Source of the DNA: Streptomyces sp. NBC_01716
GTDB lineage: Bacteria > Actinomycetota > Actinomycetes > Streptomycetales > Streptomycetaceae
Reading direction: 5' to 3'
Assembly: GCF_036248275.1 (NCBI RefSeq)
Contig: NZ_CP109181.1
Coordinates: 372,001-436,000, forward strand
Length of the DNA stretch: 64,000 bases
Position 1 is the first letter of the stretch. Every line of letters starts with the position of its first letter. A model generated the notes under the pieces. It did no database searches. It saw nothing but the letters and a program-made list of their open reading frames with translations, and was not told the DNA's origin. Below, one piece after another: positions 50,960-59,511 of this stretch. The position numbers were made by a program, and so were the translations under genes.

Positions 50960-51636
50960 ATGACCGTCTCGGTCGTCCTGTTCACCAGCGACCTGCGCCT
51001 TGCACGACAACCCCACCCTCCATGCCGCCCTCGCCGGCACCGGCGAGGTCGTGCCGCTGTTCGTCGTCGACGAGGCCATCGCGGCGGCCGGGTTCGCCAC
51101 GCCCAACCGGCGGGCGTTCCTCGCCGGCTGTCTGACCGATCTCGACGCGGGACTCCGGACGCGCGGCGGCCGGCTCGTCGTACGCACCGGCGACGTGGTG
51201 GCCCGGACCCGCGAGGTCGCCGCCGAGGCGGGCGCGGACGAGGTGAGGACGGCCGGCGGCGTCAGCGGTTACGCCCAGCGGCGCGAGGAACGGCTGCGGC
51301 GCGCGCTGGAGTCGGACGGCCGCCGGCTCCACGTCCACGACGCCACGCTCACCGTGCTCCCGCCGGGGGCCGTCACACCGGGCGGCTCGGACCACTTCGC
51401 GGTCTTCACCCCCTACTTCCGCCGCTGGTCGCGCGAGCGCCCGCGCGACGTACTGGCGGCTCCCCGGACCGTACGGGTGCCCGCCGGGATCGGCTCCGAC
51501 GGCGTCCCGGCGCGCCGCGGTCCACGAGCCGTGGAAACTGCCGGCGCGCGAACGGGCCCGGTACGACTACCCGGGCCCGCTCGTGGAACTGGCCGAGGGC
51601 CGCGACCGCTTCCGGCGGGCACGCGAGAAGAACTGA
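50960..51636 (+). pseudogene. phr: DNA photolyase, frameshifted and internally deleted
   Basis: The gene opens MTVSVVLFTSDLRL after a GAGGAG site. One extra T at about 50999-51000 shifts the frame; the next frame continues HDNPTLHAALAGTGEVVPLF through the N-terminal antenna domain to FAVFTPYFRRWSRE. Around 51510 the sequence jumps to AVHEPWKLPARERARYDY and GPLVELAEGRDRFRRAREKN, the extreme C-terminus of class I photolyases. Some 200 or more residues of the FAD-binding domain are gone. A photolyase gene commonly accompanies streptomycete crt clusters; here it cannot be functional. Confidence 0.85.
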
Positions 51637-51679
51637 GCCGCGCCGGGACCCGGCCCGCCCGCCCCGCACTCCCCCCGCC

Positions 51680-53200
51680 CTACGGCGTGTTCGCCGGCTC
51701 CGGGCGCGCCGCCGGTGACAGATAGACGCGGCAGTTGCGCAACCCCGGCAGGTCCGGGATCCGTTCGACGCGCCAAGCGCGCGCGTACGCCGGCGGCCCG
51801 GCCTGCCCCGCCACCACGAACGCCACCGGCCGCTCGTGTGCCACGGCCACGAGCCGGGCGGGGGTGATGCTCCCGTCGTGGCCACCGGTCTGCCGTGACG
51901 CGCAGCCCGCCTGGAAGGCCACCCTGATCGCCTCGGTACCGCTGATCACACACGGCGGTCTGACGCCCTCCCTGGCCAACACGGCTGTCACACCGGTCAA
52001 CTTGACCCGGTCGGCCCGGCTGCGCTCCGCGCGGTCCGCGACGACGGAACCCTGCACCCACAGATGCGCGACCGCCGCCGTCACGAGCAGCCCCACAACC
52101 AGGCCGCGCGGCCTGGCGGTCCGGACGAGCCAGGTCAGGAAGAGCGCGGTGGGCAGGGCGAACAGCGCGTACACGGGGAGCAGGAAGCGCGGCGCGGCGT
52201 ACCCGATCAGCAGCAGGTACTGCACGGCCATCGACAGGCCGACGAGCACCGGCACCAGTACGAGAGGCAGCCGCCGCAGGCGTGCGGCGACCAGGACCCC
52301 GCCGAGGGTGAGCAGCGGCAGGGCGAACCACCAGATCGCGGTGGCCGGCCGCCGCCACCGGATGTCGCAGGGGCGGCAGAGCAACCGCCCGTCGAGCGAG
52401 CGCATGTGGTCGCCGAAGACGAGGTTCCAGCCCAGGTGACCCTGGATCTCGCTGGCCCGCGCGAGCCGCGTGAAGAGTCCGCCGTAACTGACGTACGCCT
52501 CGATGATCCACTCCGCGCAGCCGATCGCCCCGCCCGCGACGAGCGCCGTCAGCAGCGCCCACCGCCGCCACCGCCGGACGGCGAGGGCGACGAGGGCGAG
52601 CGGCGCGCTGAGCCAGAAGGCGTCGGTGGGGCGCATGAGCGCGACGAAGGCCACGGCGACGCCGAGACCGACGAGCGCCGTGCGGTCGGTGCGGTCGATC
52701 GCCACCCTGACGAAGAAGCCGACGGCGCAGAGGCAGCCGAGGGCGACCCAGAGGTTCGGCATGACCTGCGGCCCGTAGAAGAGCGTGATCCAGAGCCCGG
52801 CGAACAGGGCGCCGGCGAGGGCGAGTACGGAGGCGGGCAGCAGTCGCCGCCAGATGCCGAGGGCGAGGAAGAGCCCGGCGCCCGAGAGCAGCGCCAGATA
52901 GACGCGGAGCACTTCGACGGATGAGGTGAGCGAGGTGACCGGGGCGATGAGGAAGGTGATGCCGCGCGCGCGTGGGGCGCTGAAGAACGCGGTGTCGGAG
53001 GGGGCGCGGCTGACTTGGCTGGTGTAGACGGTCTCGTCCCAGCCGAGCCCGGATCCCGGTACGAGGAAGACGAGTTGAACGATCGTGTAGACGCTCGCGA
53101 CGACCGCCAGCCACAGGAGACCACCATCGGCCGTCCAGTCCCGGCGGGCCGGCCGGCCCGTCTCTCGCAGGCCGGTCGCGACGGCCTTGGTCTGTGTCAT
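51680..53200 (-). CDS. GT-C-like multispanning membrane protein
   Basis: Integral membrane protein of 506 residues with about 11 hydrophobic helices. The first extracytoplasmic loop carries GLGWDETVYTSQ, whose Asp-Glu pair is at the position of the metal or catalytic acid of GT-C glycosyltransferases (PMT/ArnT-like). The C-terminal 110 residues form a soluble exported domain with two Cys (PPCVISGTEAIRVAF and NCRVYLSP). It may transfer a sugar from a polyprenyl-phosphate donor to an extracytoplasmic acceptor. No donor or acceptor genes are adjacent. The start at 53200 is ATG. Confidence 0.75.
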   Translation of the reverse strand: MTQTKAVATGLRETGRPARRDWTADGGLLWLAVVASVYTIVQLVFLVPGSGLGWDETVYTSQVSRAPSDTAFFSAPRARGITFLIAPVTSLTSSVEVLRVYLALLSGAGLFLALGIWRRLLPASVLALAGALFAGLWITLFYGPQVMPNLWVALGCLCAVGFFVRVAIDRTDRTALVGLGVAVAFVALMRPTDAFWLSAPLALVALAVRRWRRWALLTALVAGGAIGCAEWIIEAYVSYGGLFTRLARASEIQGHLGWNLVFGDHMRSLDGRLLCRPCDIRWRRPATAIWWFALPLLTLGGVLVAARLRRLPLVLVPVLVGLSMAVQYLLLIGYAAPRFLLPVYALFALPTALFLTWLVRTARPRGLVVGLLVTAAVAHLWVQGSVVADRAERSRADRVKLTGVTAVLAREGVRPPCVISGTEAIRVAFQAGCASRQTGGHDGSITPARLVAVAHERPVAFVVAGQAGPPAYARAWRVERIPDLPGLRNCRVYLSPAARPEPANTP

Positions 53201-53500
53201 GGCCCAAAGCTGCCTGGCCGGGACCTACCGGGCCGAAGGGACACGCCACGAGACGAATATTAAGAAATCGCATCTAAAACATACGATTCACTCGATGGGC
53301 GTGTATCCGGACGCCGCTGTTGCCGTCACCTCACCCGGCCGGCGACGAAACCATCCGGCGGTCACAACGTCTCGCCGGCGTTCACCGCGGTGTGACGAGG
53401 CCCGCGTGCGGTCGCGAAGCTCTGATCCGTCGCTTGGACACACCGCACCGCCGCGCCGAGGATATGGGGGAGATACCCCCTTTCGTTGAGTGAGGACGCA

Positions 53501-54724
53501 GTGCCGATGCCGCAGCGCACCACGCGAGGATTCTCGGTCGGATATCTCGGTGCCGCGGTCGTCTTCGCGATCGGCATGCTGGGTACGACGCTGCCCACCC
53601 CGCTGTACGGGCTCTACCGCGAGGAGCTCGGCTTCTCCGAGTTCATGGTGACCGTGGTCTTCGCCGTCTACGCCTTCGGGGTCATCGCCGTGCTGCTGCT
53701 GGCGGGCAACTTCTCCGACCAGGTCGGCCGCCGGCCTGTTCTCTTCATCGGGCTCGGGCTCTCCGTCGCCAGCGCCGTGTGCTTCCTGTCCGAGGGCGGA
53801 CTGCCCCTGCTGTTCGCGGGACGCCTCCTGTCGGGCTTCGCGGCCGGGCTGTTCAGTGGCGCCGCCACCGCCACCGTGATGGAGCTGGCGCCGCCGGGCC
53901 GTGCGGCGCGCGCGGGGCTGGCCGCCACGGCGGCGAACATGGGCGGGCTGGGATGCGGTCCGCTGCTCGCGGGGCTCCTCGCGGAGTACGCGCCGCTGCC
54001 GCTGCGGCTGCCGTTCGCCGCGGCACTGGGGCTGGCGATCGTGGGCATGGTCCTGACGTGGTTCCTGCCCGAGCCGGTCGAGCACCCGACACGGCGGCCG
54101 AGGCCGCGTCCGCAGGGCCTGAAGGTGCCACCGCAGGTACGCGGGATCTTCGCGCCGGCGGCGCTGGCCGCATTCGCCGGTTTCGCTCTGCTGGGGCTGT
54201 GCACGGCGGTGACGCCGACATTCATCGCGACCACCCTCGGCGAGCCCAATCTCGCGGTGTCGGGCGCCACCGTGTTCTCCGTCTTCCTGGCCTCCACCGT
54301 CGGACAGTCCCTGATGAGCCGGGTGGGCGCGGCCAGGGCGCTGCCGGGCGGCAGCCTGGTGCTGGTGGCGGGGGTCCTGCTGGTGGGCACGTCCCTGTTC
54401 GTGGAGTCGCTGGCACTGCTGGTGGTCGGCGTGATCTGCGCCGGGCTCGGTCAGGGGCTGGCGTTCCGCGCGGCCATCACGACCATCGGCGCGGCGGCGC
54501 CGCAGGAGTCGCGTGGCGGCACGATCTCGACCTTCTTCGTCGTCGCGTACGTCGGCATCTCCCTGCCGGTGATCGGGATCGGCGCGCTGACGCTGCTGGT
54601 GAGCCTGCGGGTCTCGGGACTGATCTTCACTGGGTGCGTGGCGGTGCTGGCGGCGTGTGTCGGGCTGTACGAGCTCCGCGAGCTGCGGGTACGGCGGAAG
54701 GCCGGTGCGGCGTCAGACGGCTGA
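53501..54724 (+). CDS. MFS transporter
   Basis: Permease of about 407 residues with 12 membrane helices. Motif A is GNFSDQVGRRPVLFIG between helices 2 and 3, and the helix 4-5 region is AGRLLSGFAAGLFSGAATA. The overall pattern fits the 12-TMS drug/sugar-efflux MFS groups. GTG at 53501 has GAGGA four bases before it; ATG at 53507 is equally possible. The substrate is unknown. It is divergent from the GT-C-like gene across 300 bases that include an AT-rich patch near 53255-53290. Confidence 0.9.
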   Translation: MPMPQRTTRGFSVGYLGAAVVFAIGMLGTTLPTPLYGLYREELGFSEFMVTVVFAVYAFGVIAVLLLAGNFSDQVGRRPVLFIGLGLSVASAVCFLSEGGLPLLFAGRLLSGFAAGLFSGAATATVMELAPPGRAARAGLAATAANMGGLGCGPLLAGLLAEYAPLPLRLPFAAALGLAIVGMVLTWFLPEPVEHPTRRPRPRPQGLKVPPQVRGIFAPAALAAFAGFALLGLCTAVTPTFIATTLGEPNLAVSGATVFSVFLASTVGQSLMSRVGAARALPGGSLVLVAGVLLVGTSLFVESLALLVVGVICAGLGQGLAFRAAITTIGAAAPQESRGGTISTFFVVAYVGISLPVIGIGALTLLVSLRVSGLIFTGCVAVLAACVGLYELRELRVRRKAGAASDG

Positions 54725-54750
54725 GGAGCCGGTGGACTTGGCGCGGCGGC

Positions 54751-55539
54751 TCACCGTACGCGTGCCGCTCCGACGTAGAAGCCGCTCTCCTCGTTCGCCG
54801 GCGCGGGCGTGTCCTTGTACCACTCGGGGGCGCGGACCAGACCGGGCTCCACCAGGTCGAGCCCGTCGAAGAACCGCTCGACCTCGGCCCGCGTACGGGG
54901 CCGCAGAGTGATACCGCCCGACCGGTAGGTGCCGGTGATCTTCTTCGCCTGCTCGGGGTCCAGAAAGTCCGCGGTGCCGTGCGAGATGATCAGGAGGCTG
55001 CCGGACGGCAGGGCGTCGACGAGGGTCCGGGTGACGCCGTACGGGTCGTCGTCGTCCCCGAGGAAGTGCAGGACCGCGACGAGTGACAGTGCGACGGGCC
55101 GGCCGAAGTCCAGTGAACCGCCCGCGTGTTCGAGGACTTCCCGCGGCTGGCGTACGTCGGTGTGGAGGTACCCGGTGGCCCCTTCGGGCGTGCTCACGAG
55201 TAAGGCCTCGGCGTGCCGGAGGACAATCGGGTCGTTGTCCGCGTAGACGATCCTGGCGGCCGGGACGATCTTCTGCACGATCTGGTGCAGGTTGGGCTCG
55301 GTGGGTATCCCGGTGCCGATGTCGAGGAACTGGTCGATACCGCTCCTGGCCGCCCAGGCCACGGCACGGTGCATGAACTCCCGGTTGATCTGCGCCCCGC
55401 GCTGCGCCCCCTTGGCCAGTTTCTCCGCCAGCTCCCGGTCGACCGGGTAGTTGTCCTTGCCGCCGAGGTAGTAGTCGTACACCCGGGCGGAATGGGGCTT
55501 GCTGGTGTCGATCTGGGGCTTGGGGGTGCCTGAGGTCAT
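54751..55539 (-). CDS. SAV2177-family SAM-dependent methyltransferase
   Basis: S-adenosyl methyltransferase of the DUF574/SAV2177 family, 262 residues. Typical are the opening PHSARVYDYYLGGKDNYPVDRELAEKL, the SAM motif QFLDIGTGIPTEPNLHQI, VYADNDPIVLRHAEALL and ALSLVAVLHFLGDDDDPYGVTRTLVDALP. These proteins are abundant in streptomycetes, and their targets are mostly unknown. It is a single-gene unit convergent with the MFS gene. Confidence 0.93.
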   Translation of the reverse strand: MTSGTPKPQIDTSKPHSARVYDYYLGGKDNYPVDRELAEKLAKGAQRGAQINREFMHRAVAWAARSGIDQFLDIGTGIPTEPNLHQIVQKIVPAARIVYADNDPIVLRHAEALLVSTPEGATGYLHTDVRQPREVLEHAGGSLDFGRPVALSLVAVLHFLGDDDDPYGVTRTLVDALPSGSLLIISHGTADFLDPEQAKKITGTYRSGGITLRPRTRAEVERFFDGLDLVEPGLVRAPEWYKDTPAPANEESGFYVGAARVR

Positions 55540-55609
55540 ACGCGGGATTATGTCATCCGGGATGGGGTCAACTCGCGTGCGTTGTCGGCCTGTTCGCGGC
55601 CGCGCGCAT

Positions 55610-56086
55610 TCAGCTGACGGCCAGTCGGAAGACCTGGCGTGAGCCGCCGTCCGGGCCGGGGTCGGTCGCCTCGGCGGGGCTGAAGCCCAGCCGCTCGTAG
55701 AAGACCCGGGCGCCGCTGGTGACCGCTCCGGGATGGTCCGCTCCGAAGGTGACCACCTCGACGGTCCCGGGACCCGTGACGAACCGCTTCATCGCATCGG
55801 CGGTCAACGCAGCACCGACCCCCCGACCACGCGCCTGCTCGGCGACAACGAGCCAGTGAAGGTGAAAGACCGGCGCGTCGGCCCCGAACAACAGACCGCC
55901 GAGCAGGGGCTGTTGCCCGGCTCGCTCCTGGTCGACGGCGACGAGAGCTTTCGAATCACGGATGTGCTCAAGGACGGCGCCGCTGAAGCCGGGGTCACCG
56001 ACCATGGGCCCGAACCAGTGCTCCACCTGTCCGGCCAGGTAGAGATAGCCCGACAGATCTTCCTCCCGCGCGAGTCTTACGATCAT
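55610..56086 (-). CDS. GNAT-family N-acetyltransferase
   Basis: Protein of 158 residues. The acetyl-CoA-binding motif A is present as HLHWLVVAEQARGRGVGAALTADAMKRF (R-x-x-G-x-G/A as ARGRGVGAAL). Motif B is VFYERLGFSP near the C-terminus. The acceptor is unknown. The ATG at 56086 was chosen because the GNAT domain begins there with IVRLAREEDLSGY. It is divergent from the glycolipid-binding-domain gene at 56177 across a 90-base gap. Confidence 0.88.
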   Translation of the reverse strand: MIVRLAREEDLSGYLYLAGQVEHWFGPMVGDPGFSGAVLEHIRDSKALVAVDQERAGQQPLLGGLLFGADAPVFHLHWLVVAEQARGRGVGAALTADAMKRFVTGPGTVEVVTFGADHPGAVTSGARVFYERLGFSPAEATDPGPDGGSRQVFRLAVS

Positions 56087-56176
56087 GGGGGCATTCTGGC
56101 ACCGCCCGGGAGCCTGGCGCCCGGCGTTGAGCGCGTTCGCCGCCCCTGCACGGGCGCCGCGTGAAAACGTACGGAG

Positions 56177-56761
56177 GTGACCACCTTCGTACCACCTCCG
56201 GCGACCGCCGCATGGACGCACGAGCACGCGCGTCAGGGCTTTGAGGTCGTGTACTTCCGGCCTTCGGGCGACGGGCGGCACATCGTCGGGTGCACCACCG
56301 CCGTCGAGGACGGCCGGACCTGGACCGTGGACTACGACATCACCCTGGACGCCGACTGGGTGACCCGCCGGGCCGTCGTCACCGGGCGGTCCGAGGGCGG
56401 GACCCGCTCGACGGTGCTCCAGGCCGACGGCGAGGGCCACTGGCAGGTGGACGGGGCGGCGGCGCCCCAGCTCGACGGGTGTCTGGATGTCGATCTGGAG
56501 TCCTCGGCGATGACCAACACCCTTCCCGTGCACCGTTTCCGGCTGGCGGTCGGCGCCTCGGCGGAGGCGCCGGCCGCGTACGTGCGCGCGCTCGACCTCT
56601 CCGTCGAGCGGCTGGAGCAGGACTACCGGCGCGTCGCCGACGAGGGGTCGCGGCAGGCTTACGACTACTCGGCCGCCGTCTTCGACTTCCGCTGCCGGCT
56701 GGTCTACGACGAGGCGGGTCTGGTGCTCACGTACCCGGGGATCGCCACCCGAGCGGCGTAG
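56177..56761 (+). CDS. putative glycolipid-binding family protein
   Basis: Protein of 194 residues with the beta-rich pattern of the putative glycolipid-binding family: AWTHEHARQGFEVVYF, GCTTAVEDGRTWTVDYDITLD, a repeated strand motif with DGCLDVDLESSAMTNTLPVHR, and a C-terminal YDYSAAVFDFRCRLVYDEAGLVLTYPGI. It is soluble and without a signal peptide. The function is unproven. The GTG start overlaps its own GGAGG site with no spacer, which is odd; a start slightly further in cannot be excluded. Confidence 0.82.
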   Translation: MTTFVPPPATAAWTHEHARQGFEVVYFRPSGDGRHIVGCTTAVEDGRTWTVDYDITLDADWVTRRAVVTGRSEGGTRSTVLQADGEGHWQVDGAAAPQLDGCLDVDLESSAMTNTLPVHRFRLAVGASAEAPAAYVRALDLSVERLEQDYRRVADEGSRQAYDYSAAVFDFRCRLVYDEAGLVLTYPGIATRAA

Positions 56762-56779
56762 CCGCACGCCTCATCCGCC

Positions 56780-57238
56780 TCACTGGAGCGGGAATTCCAC
56801 CCCGTGTTCGCTCGCCGGGCGCGTGCCGAAGACACGCCGCTCGGACTCCTCGATCCGCAGGTCGTTGATGCTGGCCTCACGGCGGCGCATCAGTCCGTTC
56901 TCGTCGAACTCCCACAGCTCGTTGCCGTAGCTGCGCCACCACTGCCCGCCGCTGTCACGGCACTCGTACTGGAACCGCACCGCGATCCGGTCGCCGTCGA
57001 ACGCCCACAGACTCTTGCGGAGCGCGTAGTCCAGCTCGCGCGCCCACTTGTCGGTCAGGAACTCGACGATCGCCGGGCGCCCGGTGACGAAGGTGTCGCG
57101 GTTGCGCCAGACGGAATCGACCGTGTACGCGCCCGCGACACGCTCCGGGTCCCGGGTGTTCCACGCGTCCTCGGCGGCCTGCACCTTCTTCAGCGCGGCG
57201 GCGCGGTCGAAGGGCGGTACGGGCGGGCGCGCGGTCAT
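56780..57238 (-). CDS. DUF1348 / NTF2-like protein
   Basis: Protein of 152 residues in the DUF1348 branch of the NTF2-like superfamily. Recognisable segments are [55 protein letters not shown] and the very conserved [24 protein letters not shown]. It is cytoplasmic; the function is unknown, though small-molecule isomerase or hydrolase activity is common in the fold. It converges on the glycolipid-binding-domain gene. Confidence 0.92.
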   Translation of the reverse strand: MTARPPVPPFDRAAALKKVQAAEDAWNTRDPERVAGAYTVDSVWRNRDTFVTGRPAIVEFLTDKWARELDYALRKSLWAFDGDRIAVRFQYECRDSGGQWWRSYGNELWEFDENGLMRRREASINDLRIEESERRVFGTRPASEHGVEFPLQ

Positions 57239-57344
57239 GGATCATCTCCTGAGAACGGTCATCCTCCAACGGGCTCGTAGCCTAGCGACGTGATCCGCGG
57301 GTTCCACGACGACGCCACGGACCGGAAGACGGGCGCCGTCGCGG

Positions 57345-57377
57345 GGTATCCGGCCGTGGGGATCATGGCCGGATACC
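57345..57377. terminator. hairpin terminator after S1-family gene
   Basis: GGTATCCGGCC (57345-57355) pairs perfectly with GGCCGGATACC (57367-57377) around an 11-base loop, 17 bases past the stop codon of the S1-family protein. Confidence 0.7.
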
Positions 57378-57394
57378 GCCGCGCGGAGTTGGGG

Positions 57395-58141
57395 TCAGTA
57401 GACCGACAGGCCGTACACCGACAGCCACTCCGTGATCGGCTGGTAGTAGGTGACCCCGCCGGACGAGCAGTTTCCGGTCGTGGCGACGATGACGCCCAGC
57501 GCGGTGGTCCCGGAGAACGCGGGGCCGCCCACGTCGCCGGGCTCGGAGCAGATGTTGGAGCGGAACAGGCCGCTCACCGTGCCCTCGGGGTACTGGATCG
57601 TCACGTTCACCGCCGTGACCGTGCCACAGTGGACTCCGCTCACCCGGCCGGCGTGACAGATGGACTGGCCGACCGTCGGGCTCGCGGCGCCGGTGATGTC
57701 CTGCGCGCCGCCGGAGCCGAGCGTGACCTCTCCAGGGAAGACCACCGACGTGCTCGTGTAGCGGATGAGCGCGTAGTCGTTGACCGGGAAACTCGATCCG
57801 GCGGTGGTGCCGACGAACACGGTCAGGGCTGCGTCGGCGTACCAGTCGGTGGCGCCCTGCGCGCAGCGGCCGGTCACCAGACCGTAGAAGGTGCTGCCGC
57901 TGCGGGCGTTGAAGCCCACGGTGCATCGGATGCCGGTGCCGCTGTAGAGGACGTCGCCGCCGCGTACCTCAACCGCCTTGCTGCCGAAGGCCGTTGAGGC
58001 GGCAGCCGGCGAGACGGTGGCGGTGAACCAGCCGAGCAGCAGGGTCAGTGCCGCGACGGCCGACGCGGCTGTGCGGAACGGTCCGCGCGACGGTCTACGC
58101 AATGGTTTCCGCGACGGTCTTTCGGTGCGGAACAGCTTCAT
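57395..58141 (-). CDS. secreted S1-family pseudoprotease
   Basis: Exported protein of 248 residues. An Arg-rich N-terminus and hydrophobic segment end at PAAA near residue 48, with no recognisable long propeptide. The chymotrypsin fold of streptogrisin type is clear: RCTVGFNARSGSTFYGLVTG, NDYALIRYT and EPGDVGGPAF. The triad is broken. The catalytic His (TAGHC in active enzymes) is Arg92 in VTGRC, and the nucleophile Ser (GDSGG) is Val204 in GDVGG; only Asp122 remains. The Cys residues for disulfides persist and the frame is intact, so a non-enzymatic binding or inhibitor role is likely. Confidence 0.87.
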   Translation of the reverse strand: MKLFRTERPSRKPLRRPSRGPFRTAASAVAALTLLLGWFTATVSPAAASTAFGSKAVEVRGGDVLYSGTGIRCTVGFNARSGSTFYGLVTGRCAQGATDWYADAALTVFVGTTAGSSFPVNDYALIRYTSTSVVFPGEVTLGSGGAQDITGAASPTVGQSICHAGRVSGVHCGTVTAVNVTIQYPEGTVSGLFRSNICSEPGDVGGPAFSGTTALGVIVATTGNCSSGGVTYYQPITEWLSVYGLSVY

Positions 58142-58240
58142 GTGCCCTCCCCGTTTGCCCGGTCATGACGTGTCATGCGCCTGCCATTGTGGGGTGACGG
58201 GGAAGGCCGCGTCAGTCGTAAAGAGGCCATTCGGCCGCGA

Positions 58241-58870
58241 TCAGGCAGCCGCCTCCAGGTCGAGGAGTGCGGACTTGGCGGCGGGGCCGCCCGCGTAACC
58301 GCCGAGCGTTCCGTCGGCGCGCAGCACGCGGTGGCAGGGGACGACAACGGGGAGCGGGTTGGTCGCGCAGGCCGTACCGACTGCGCGGACCGCCTTCGGG
58401 TTGCCGACGAGCCGCGCGACCTCGCCGTAGCTCAGCGTCCGGCCGTACGCGATCTCCGGGAGGTGACGCTGCACCAGCTGCCGGAACCCGTGGGAGAGCG
58501 ACAGGTCCAGAGGCAGGTCGAACGTCCTGCGCTCGCCGCTGAAGTACTGGTCGAGTTCGCGCGCGACAGCGTCCAGTCGCTTGGGGGCGCGCAGTACCCG
58601 GGGGCTGAGGGTGGTGGCGAGACTGTCGAGGGCCTTGTCGTGGTCCTGGACGGTGAAGGCCACGCGGACGAGGCCCTTCTCGGTGGCGGCGAGCAGGAGG
58701 CGGCCGACGGGGCTGTCGACAACGGTGTACGCGACGTCCAGCAGGCCGTCGCGGGTCGCCGCGTCTGCCAGCCCGGAGCGCAGGCGGGCGAGGGTCTCGG
58801 CGTCGGCGGCGTCGGCGGCGGCCCGGTCGAGGAAGGTGGGGATGTCCGGGCCGGCGGTGGTGTCCTTCAT
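58241..58870 (-). CDS. ogt: O6-alkylguanine-DNA alkyltransferase
   Basis: DNA repair protein of 209 residues that takes methyl or alkyl groups from O6-guanine onto its own Cys. The acceptor is Cys179 in VVVPCHRVLRADGTLGGYAGG. The N-terminal RNase-H-like domain starts around residue 45, and the helix-turn-helix Arg finger lies in LSYGEVARLVGNPKAVRAVG. The first 40 residues are helical and not part of the family domain. ATG overlaps the end of the ECF sigma gene by four bases, giving an unusual sigma-Ogt operon. Confidence 0.93.
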   Translation of the reverse strand: MKDTTAGPDIPTFLDRAAADAADAETLARLRSGLADAATRDGLLDVAYTVVDSPVGRLLLAATEKGLVRVAFTVQDHDKALDSLATTLSPRVLRAPKRLDAVARELDQYFSGERRTFDLPLDLSLSHGFRQLVQRHLPEIAYGRTLSYGEVARLVGNPKAVRAVGTACATNPLPVVVPCHRVLRADGTLGGYAGGPAAKSALLDLEAAA

Positions 58871-59451
58871 GGCGTTGCTCCTTTCAGGACGCGATCCGGG
58901 TCGCGATCGGAGTCGGGGTCGGAGTCGGGGTCGGGATCGCGGCCCGAATCGGAGTCAGGATCGGGGTCAGGATCGGGGTCCGCGAGGGTGGTTCTCAGTG
59001 CCTTGATGCCGTCCGACGCGGCGCGGCGCGCCGCTTCGGGGGTGCCGCCGACGATCTCGGCGACGTCCCGGTAGGGCAGTCCGGCGAAGTGGTGGTACGC
59101 CACCGCCTGCCGCTGCTTCTCGGGGAGCGCCTTGACGGCCTGCCAGAGATCGCGGTCGCCCTCGCCCGGCAGCCCGACGGCCGAAGGGCGCTCGGGCAGG
59201 TCCGCGACGGGGACGGCGCGGCGCTGTCCGGCGCGCGTGATGTCGATGGCCTTGCGGTGGGCGATGGTCACCAGCCACGCCTCCACGTTGGCGTCGTCGG
59301 GCAGGTCCGGGTAGGCGCGCATCGCCGCGAGGAACGTCTCCGACCAGGCGTCGTCGGCGTCGTGGACGCCGACCACCGCCCGGCACACACGGAGGACGGT
59401 GGCCGCGTGCTCATCGACCACCCGCTCGAAAGGCTTCTTCATGTCCATCAT
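58867..59451 (-). CDS. ECF sigma factor
   Basis: Extracytoplasmic-function sigma factor of 194 residues. Region 2 has FERVVDEHAATVLRVCRAVVG and DADDAWSETFLAAMRAY. Region 4 has LPEKQRQAVAYHHFAGLPYRDVAEIVGGTPEAARRAASDGIKALR. The tail is a run of about 30 residues made almost entirely of Asp, Pro, Ser and Arg (DPDPDPDPDSDSGRDPDPDS), encoded by 6-base repeats. No anti-sigma gene is adjacent. It overlaps ogt downstream and follows a second ogt paralogue by 60 bases, so it may direct an alkylation-stress response. Confidence 0.92.
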   Translation of the reverse strand: MMDMKKPFERVVDEHAATVLRVCRAVVGVHDADDAWSETFLAAMRAYPDLPDDANVEAWLVTIAHRKAIDITRAGQRRAVPVADLPERPSAVGLPGEGDRDLWQAVKALPEKQRQAVAYHHFAGLPYRDVAEIVGGTPEAARRAASDGIKALRTTLADPDPDPDPDSDSGRDPDPDSDPDSDRDPDRVLKGATP

Positions 59452-59511
59452 TCTGTAGACGCCGGAGCCTTCGGGAACGTGAGGTCGGGGGGTGGATTCC
59501 CGCGTACGGGC

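Noticed and set aside
53466..53480. GGGGG-N5-CCCCC hairpin just before the MFS start, as a possible terminator or riboswitch
   Set aside because: Only five pairs and too close to the start codon; no aptamer-like structure was recognised.
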